NCBI GenBank assembly: GCA_031290815.1
Contig: JAISLO010000236.1
Location: 1 to 9,403, forward strand
Source: Synergistaceae bacterium
GTDB lineage: Bacteria; Synergistota; Synergistia; Synergistales; Synergistaceae
Reading direction: 5' to 3'
DNA: 9,403 nt
Part shown: piece by piece, positions 6,071 through 9,403 of the stretch
Position numbering within the stretch: the stretch's first letter is position 1
How the letters are laid out: every line of letters begins with the position of its first letter
Notes under the pieces: generated by a model
The model's input: the letters and a program-made list of their open reading frames with translations, nothing else
The model's database searches: none
What the model was told of the DNA's origin: nothing
Position numbers and translations under genes: made by a program

Positions 6071-6789
6071 GAATCGACGGTGAGAAGTGCGTTGGATGCA
6101 AGGCCTGCGTTCCCTACTGTCCTGTCGCCTGCATAAAGGGAGAGGGGAAAGCGGTGAACGTCGACGAGGACGAATGCGTCGAGTGCGGAGTCTGTCTCCG
6201 CGCCGACATCTGCCCGACAAAGGCTATCTTCATGCCCAAGGAGTCATTCGAGTACCCGAGGGCCATCAGGATGCAGTTCAGCGATCCCGGAGTTCAACAT
6301 CCGAACCTTAAATCATGGGGACGCGGCACTGAGGAAGCCAAGACAAACGACGTCACGGGAAAGTTCGGCAGGGGAGAGTACGGTCTGCTGCTGGAGTTCG
6401 GCCGCCCCGGGACGGGGACCAGACTGTCGGAAATAGAGAAAGTGACGAAGGTCATAAGGAAGATGGACTTTGAGATACTGGAGGACAACCCGCTCTACGG
6501 GCTTCTTGACGAGGACATGTCGGGCAGTTTCAAGCCGGAGTACATAAATGAAAAGATACTGTCGGGGATTTTGGAGTTCCGTTTCGAGGAGAACGAGCTC
6601 GAGGAGGCATTGAAAAAACTGCTTCCGCTCCTCGATGACCTGGATACCGTCGTGTCGGTCGGCCTGGTCACGAGATTCGAGGACGACTTCAGCATACCGG
6701 TCGTGAACAAACTGAAGAAAATGGGACTGAACGTTCGTCCAAACGCGAAAATAAATGTCGGGCTCGGACGGCCGCTCGTCGAACGCTAG
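6067..6789 (+). CDS. Dicluster ferredoxin fused to an uncharacterised C-terminal domain
   Basis: The first 55 residues are a 2x[4Fe-4S] ferredoxin: Cys8, 11, 14, 18 in CX2CX2CX3CP, and Cys37, 40, 43, 49 in CX2CX2CX5CP, where the usual spacing is X3. The remaining 185 residues do not match a domain I can name. They begin with RGTEEAKTNDVTGKFGRGEY (86-105) and FGRPGTGTR (111-119), which look strongly conserved. They end in a stretch (about 165-235) whose pattern suggests alternating strands and helices, like a ferredoxin-fold or ACT-like module. No membrane segment or signal peptide is present. ATG 6067 overlaps the GntR stop, and AGGGGG lies 7 bases upstream. It is likely a cytoplasmic electron carrier dedicated to an enzyme of this cluster, perhaps with a sensing or docking domain. 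That role is inference. Confidence 0.85.
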   Translation: MRIDGEKCVGCKACVPYCPVACIKGEGKAVNVDEDECVECGVCLRADICPTKAIFMPKESFEYPRAIRMQFSDPGVQHPNLKSWGRGTEEAKTNDVTGKFGRGEYGLLLEFGRPGTGTRLSEIEKVTKVIRKMDFEILEDNPLYGLLDEDMSGSFKPEYINEKILSGILEFRFEENELEEALKKLLPLLDDLDTVVSVGLVTRFEDDFSIPVVNKLKKMGLNVRPNAKINVGLGRPLVER

Positions 6790-6889
6790 AGGGCGGCTGA
6801 TTTATCGTCGGAGTCATGACAGCGCTTGTGTTCTAACGCCGGCTTGGAATCAATGGCTAAGGTTAAAAGGTTTCAGCGGCAGTATTTTA

Positions 6890-6918
6890 TTGAAATCGGA
6901 ATTGTATAACTAAAATAT
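6890..6918 (+). promoter_or_regulatory. Weak promoter with a GntR-like half-site
   Basis: TTGAAA at 6890-6895 pairs with TAAAAT (6911-6916, 15-base spacer) or AAATAT (6913-6918, 17-base spacer). Between them ATTGTATA (6901-6908) repeats the left half of the putative operator at 5339-5346. If real, the same regulator could touch both transcripts. The match is only eight AT-rich bases, so chance is a serious alternative. Confidence 0.3.
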
Positions 6919-6924
6919 CTGCGT

Positions 6925-6937
6925 CGTTAAATTAACG
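6925..6937. repeat. 13-bp palindrome downstream of the putative promoter
   Basis: CGTTAA-A-TTAACG is a perfect inverted repeat placed just after the possible promoter at 6890-6918, where a repressor site would sit. It could also be a short leader hairpin. No matching copy was noticed elsewhere in the window. Confidence 0.4.
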
Positions 6938-7096
6938 GTGATCCTGAGCGTTTAGTTTTGCCGTCAGTGTTTGTCTGCGCTCTAATCGGTATAGATGAGC
7001 GTGTTCTTGGAGCAGTTGGCCTTTCGTCGGGATTTCAGCTGCTTATGTTGGACTTTGTGCTTTTTTGGAGTGTCGATTATGCACCCCACTATTTAT

Positions 7097-7103
7097 AAGG
7101 AGG
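7097..7103 (+). promoter_or_regulatory. Ribosome binding site deciding the start at 7112
   Basis: AAGGAGG, a near-perfect site, 8 bases before the ATG at 7112. It argues against the longer in-frame ATG at 6995, which has no such site. Confidence 0.85.
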
Positions 7104-7111
7104 TTTTTAAC

Positions 7112-7753
7112 ATGAGCCATTCTCTGCATCGTTTCGGAAAAAAACCCGAGAGCTTGAAGGAGGATTTTTGCATTTACGCGCGGGCGGCGAAGGGAGTGAA
7201 CAGGGGAGCTGGCATCGGCGACAAACTGCGCAATATTCTGAAGATCTACCTGTCCGAGAACGTCGTGAACTTCGGCTCCAGTCACGGGGGCAGGAGTTTT
7301 TCAAACGGCCTCGAGGCCGAGGAATACGCCAAAACCCTTGACGAATCCTACGGCATTATCGCCACGTTCGACAGCGGAGAGTCCGTCAAGGGAGTCCTGC
7401 AAAAGGCAAAAGAGGCCAACACCGGAATATCCATCGTCGTGAGCGGCCTTATCGACGAAGTCGTGAAGATCGCGCAATCGTGCGGATTGAAACCGCACAC
7501 CGCCACGCTGTCGCTGGGGATTTTCGGGAAGACCGAGCGCCTGCCGGAGGACGATGTGCTCGAGATGACGACGATGTGCGGTCACTCGCTGGTCGCCGGC
7601 GACCTCGTGCGAAGTGTCGCCGAAAAGGTGCGTTCCGGGAAGCTGAGCCCGGAGGACGCCTCGCTCATAGCCTCCAAACCTTGCACCTGCGGCATATTCA
7701 ACACGGCGCGGTGCGCGAAAAAATTCGCGGAAATGCGCGAATCCATATCCTGA
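7112..7753 (+). CDS. Conserved-looking cytoplasmic protein with a C-terminal Cys cluster, function unknown
   Basis: I cannot assign a family to this 213-residue protein. It has no signal peptide or membrane segment. The middle has alternating strand/helix character (about 52-135). The C-terminal third is distinctive: TTMCGHSLVAG (153-163), then KLSPEDASLIASKPCTCGIFNTARC (177-201). This brings Cys156, His158, Cys191, Cys193 and Cys201 close together, a pattern that could bind iron-sulfur, zinc or another metal. Cys20 and Cys124 lie elsewhere. The start is ATG 7112, set by AAGGAGG. It is followed after 22 bases by a mini-ORF and then the flavoenzyme, with no terminator, so the three are probably cotranscribed. 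A redox or metallocentre role alongside the flavoenzyme is inference only. Confidence 0.75.
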   Translation: MSHSLHRFGKKPESLKEDFCIYARAAKGVNRGAGIGDKLRNILKIYLSENVVNFGSSHGGRSFSNGLEAEEYAKTLDESYGIIATFDSGESVKGVLQKAKEANTGISIVVSGLIDEVVKIAQSCGLKPHTATLSLGIFGKTERLPEDDVLEMTTMCGHSLVAGDLVRSVAEKVRSGKLSPEDASLIASKPCTCGIFNTARCAKKFAEMRESIS

Positions 7754-7775
7754 AGAGCGAAATGGGAGGATAAGT

Positions 7776-7841
7776 TTGAAACCAGCCGTAGGTTTCATTA
7801 CGTTTTGTGCCTTACGCAGAAAGGAATGGTCATGTAAATGA
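7776..7841 (+). CDS. 21-residue mini-ORF coupled to the flavoenzyme start
   Basis: A TTG at 7776 opens 21 codons, beginning MKPAVGFITFCALRRKE when TTG is read as Met. GGGAGG at 7764-7769 sits at an ideal 6-base spacing. The TGA stop (7839-7841) overlaps the flavoenzyme ATG (7838) as ATGA, the arrangement used by true gene pairs in this window. The flavoenzyme has only a distant AAAGGA site, so ribosomes ending the mini-ORF may deliver translation to it. It may be a coupling leader, a small peptide, or the remnant of a larger gene. No function is recognised. Confidence 0.4.
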   Translation: MKPAVGFITFCALRRKEWSCK

Positions 7842-9403
7842 ACGACGGACACCTGCTTCTCTCGCCGGCAAAAATAGGGCCTGTGGTTTTCAAGAACAGA
7901 ATAATCGTATCATCGATGTGTCTTTACTTCTCCGGCAAGGACGGGGAGGTCACGGACAAGATGACGGCGTTTTTCCGAAGCAGGGCTGAGGGAGGCACTG
8001 GCGCGTTCGTCATACCGGCCAACCCTCACTGGGAGAACAAGAGGGCTCGCGGTTCCCTCGCCGGAGACGACAGAATAGCGCAGTGGCATCCGCTGCTGGA
8101 CGCGATACACGCCGAGGGCGCCAGGGCGATATGCCAGATCCACCCCTCCGGCATACAGTTCGGAAGGGCCGGTTTCACGGAATCCGACTCCCCGTTCGAC
8201 CTATCCGCCGATGGAATAAAAGCTCTTATAAAGTCCTACGCCATAGGGGCCTACCGAGCCCAAAAGGCCGGTTTCGACGCGGTCGAGATACACGGGGCCC
8301 ACGGGCACGAGGTCGCTCTTCTGCTCTCCAGGCTGCTCAACACCAGGAGGGATCAATATGGCGGCAGCGTCGAAAACTGCGCGCGAACCGTCACAGAGAT
8401 GATAGCCGGAATGAAGGAGCTCTGCGGCGCGGATTTTCCCGTCATATTGAGGATAAGCGGCGAGGAGCGCATACCGGGCGGCAGGGAGATAGGCGAATCC
8501 TTGGAGATATGCAAACTGGCTGTCTTGGCCGGAGCCGACGCCATACACGTCTCGTCCGGTATGCCGGAGAGCGAGGAATGGGAGTGTCCGCCTTCTGAGA
8601 TAGAGCAGGGACATCTCGGCTGGATGGGAAAGCGCATGAAGGACGCGCTCGGCGTCCCGGTCATCGTGGTGGGCCGTATCGTGGACTGGGAGGTCGGCGA
8701 GCGGATGATAGAGCGCGGCGAGGCCGATTTCGTCGCGATGGCCCGCACGTCTCTTGCCGAGCCGAGATGGGCGTCCGGCGTCGGGCGGGACGACATTCCG
8801 CTCAGGAAGTGCATAGCCTGCAACCAGGGCTGCCGCACCCGCAGGGAACAGAACAAGTCGATGGCCGCCTGTCTGCAGAACCCGCGCACGGGACGCGAAG
8901 AGCTGATAAACATAGAACGCGATAAGAGCCCGAGGAACATCTGTATTGTAGGGGCCGGACCGTCGGGGCTGGAGGCGGCGAACGTCTTCTCCGAGCGCGG
9001 GCACAGCGTCACCGTGTTCGAACGCGAAAGCACTCCGGGCGGCATGTTCCGCTGGGCATCCAAGACACCAGGCAAGAGTTCGTACATGAACGTGATCGAG
9101 TACTACGAAAAACTACTCCCGGCAAGAGGGGTGAATATAGTCTGCGGCACGGAGCTCTCAGGAGTTCCAGAGGGACGCTGGGATCTCGTCGTCCTCGCCG
9201 TCGGGGGGCGGGCCATCATTCCGCCCTTTAAGGTCGAAAACACACGCACTCAACTGGCGATAGACTTCCTCGCCGAGGGAGAATTGAGGGCCGGCAACTA
9301 CGTGGTCGTCGGCGACGGGCTCGTGGGTTATGAAATAGCGGACTACATAATACAGCGCGGCGGGAGCGTGATACTGGTCGGAAACGACCCCAGAGAGCCG
9401 ATA
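7838..9403 (+). CDS. NADH:flavin oxidoreductase of the Old Yellow Enzyme / 2,4-dienoyl-CoA reductase type (3' end outside window)
   Basis: The 522 residues seen cover an FMN-binding TIM barrel (about 5-320), an Fe-S motif CX2CX3CX12C (Cys325, 328, 332, 345), and an FAD-binding fold with GAGPSG (372-377). A second nucleotide-binding GDGLVG (492-497) follows. This is the layout of 2,4-dienoyl-CoA reductase and 2-enoate reductase (about 670 residues), so about 150 residues are missing. Such enzymes reduce an activated C=C bond using NAD(P)H through FAD, the cluster and FMN. Family signatures are present (VEIHGAHG 149-156, NTRRDQYGGS 168-177, VVGRI 277-281). However, the usual catalytic Tyr after HGAHG is His157, the QLxHxGR block reads QIHPSGI, the ENR after YGGS reads ENC, and the loop between about 105 and 125 is short. 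TAA at 7835 blocks any longer start. The substrate is probably unusual and is not predictable here. Confidence 0.9.
   Translation, partial: MNDGHLLLSPAKIGPVVFKNRIIVSSMCLYFSGKDGEVTDKMTAFFRSRAEGGTGAFVIPANPHWENKRARGSLAGDDRIAQWHPLLDAIHAEGARAICQIHPSGIQFGRAGFTESDSPFDLSADGIKALIKSYAIGAYRAQKAGFDAVEIHGAHGHEVALLLSRLLNTRRDQYGGSVENCARTVTEMIAGMKELCGADFPVILRISGEERIPGGREIGESLEICKLAVLAGADAIHVSSGMPESEEWECPPSEIEQGHLGWMGKRMKDALGVPVIVVGRIVDWEVGERMIERGEADFVAMARTSLAEPRWASGVGRDDIPLRKCIACNQGCRTRREQNKSMAACLQNPRTGREELINIERDKSPRNICIVGAGPSGLEAANVFSERGHSVTVFERESTPGGMFRWASKTPGKSSYMNVIEYYEKLLPARGVNIVCGTELSGVPEGRWDLVVLAVGGRAIIPPFKVENTRTQLAIDFLAEGELRAGNYVVVGDGLVGYEIADYIIQRGGSVILVGNDPREPI

Larger units (their letters stand above)
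6790..7111 (+). other. Intergenic spacer before the Cys-rich protein gene
   Basis: No convincing gene is seen in these 322 bases, and no intrinsic terminator follows the ferredoxin gene. The stretch holds a possible promoter (6890-6918), a 13-bp palindrome (6925-6937), and the strong ribosome site of the next gene (7097-7103). An 18-codon ATG frame at 6853-6909 has no ribosome site. Transcription may read through from the GntR promoter, start afresh here, or both. Confidence 0.5.

Noticed and set aside
6853..6909. 18-codon ATG frame in the spacer after the ferredoxin gene
   Set aside because: No ribosome site and no coupling to a neighbour; expected by chance.
6995..7111. N-terminal extension of the Cys-rich protein from ATG 6995
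   Set aside because: No ribosome site precedes ATG 6995, while AAGGAGG sits exactly right for ATG 7112. The extra 39 residues look like untranslated AT-rich sequence.
8201..9087. Two long minus-strand open frames (8201-9004 and 8353-9087)
   Set aside because: They lie entirely opposite the flavoenzyme, whose domains and motifs are unmistakable, and their translations are low-complexity shadows of GC-biased codons.
1..9403. CRISPR arrays, tRNA or rRNA genes, insertion sequences
   Set aside because: Read through for repeated spacers, cloverleaf-like sequences, transposase motifs and terminal inverted repeats; none were seen.

Overview
This window looks like chromosomal DNA from an obligate anaerobe. 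It holds a ferredoxin-dependent 2-oxoacid oxidoreductase, two dicluster ferredoxins and an iron-sulfur flavoenzyme, with no sign of respiratory chain genes. Moderate GC in genes, AT-rich spacers, strong GGAGG ribosome binding sites, several TTG starts and frequent ATGA stop/start overlaps fit a Gram-negative-type anaerobe. My best guess is Synergistota, but that is inference from gene style, not a marker gene.

Left part, all on the minus strand: a secreted protein of unknown function (106-1227) with its own terminator (39-60); an AT-rich spacer (about 1244-1612); then a complete four-gene korDABC-type operon (4432 down to 1700) ending in a strong intrinsic terminator (1609-1645). KorD (ferredoxin), KorA (alpha), KorB (TPP-binding beta) and KorC (gamma) together oxidatively decarboxylate a 2-oxoacid to an acyl-CoA and pass electrons to ferredoxin. 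2-Oxoglutarate is the likeliest substrate, but branched-chain 2-oxoacids are not excluded.

Middle: a two-gene minus-strand unit of small proteins (5106 down to 4637), the second a DUF3791-type protein, translationally coupled and followed by a likely terminator. It is divergent from a plus-strand cluster. The 270-bp divergent spacer holds a 13-bp palindrome, a possible 39-codon ORF, a hairpin, and a textbook TTGACA/TATAAT promoter overlapped by an inverted repeat that resembles operators of FCD-type GntR regulators.

Right part, plus strand: an FCD-family GntR regulator (5378-6070) overlaps a dicluster ferredoxin fused to a large uncharacterised C-terminal domain (6067-6789). After a 322-bp spacer with a possible second promoter come a cysteine-containing protein of unknown function (7112-7753), a 21-codon mini-ORF (7776-7841), and an Old Yellow Enzyme/2,4-dienoyl-CoA reductase-like Fe-S flavoenzyme (7838 to the window end, truncated). 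The flavoenzyme departs from the family at several active-site positions. The most interesting reading is that the regulator, ferredoxin fusion, Cys-rich protein and atypical flavoenzyme form an undescribed, regulated anaerobic redox module. No substrate can be assigned from sequence alone.
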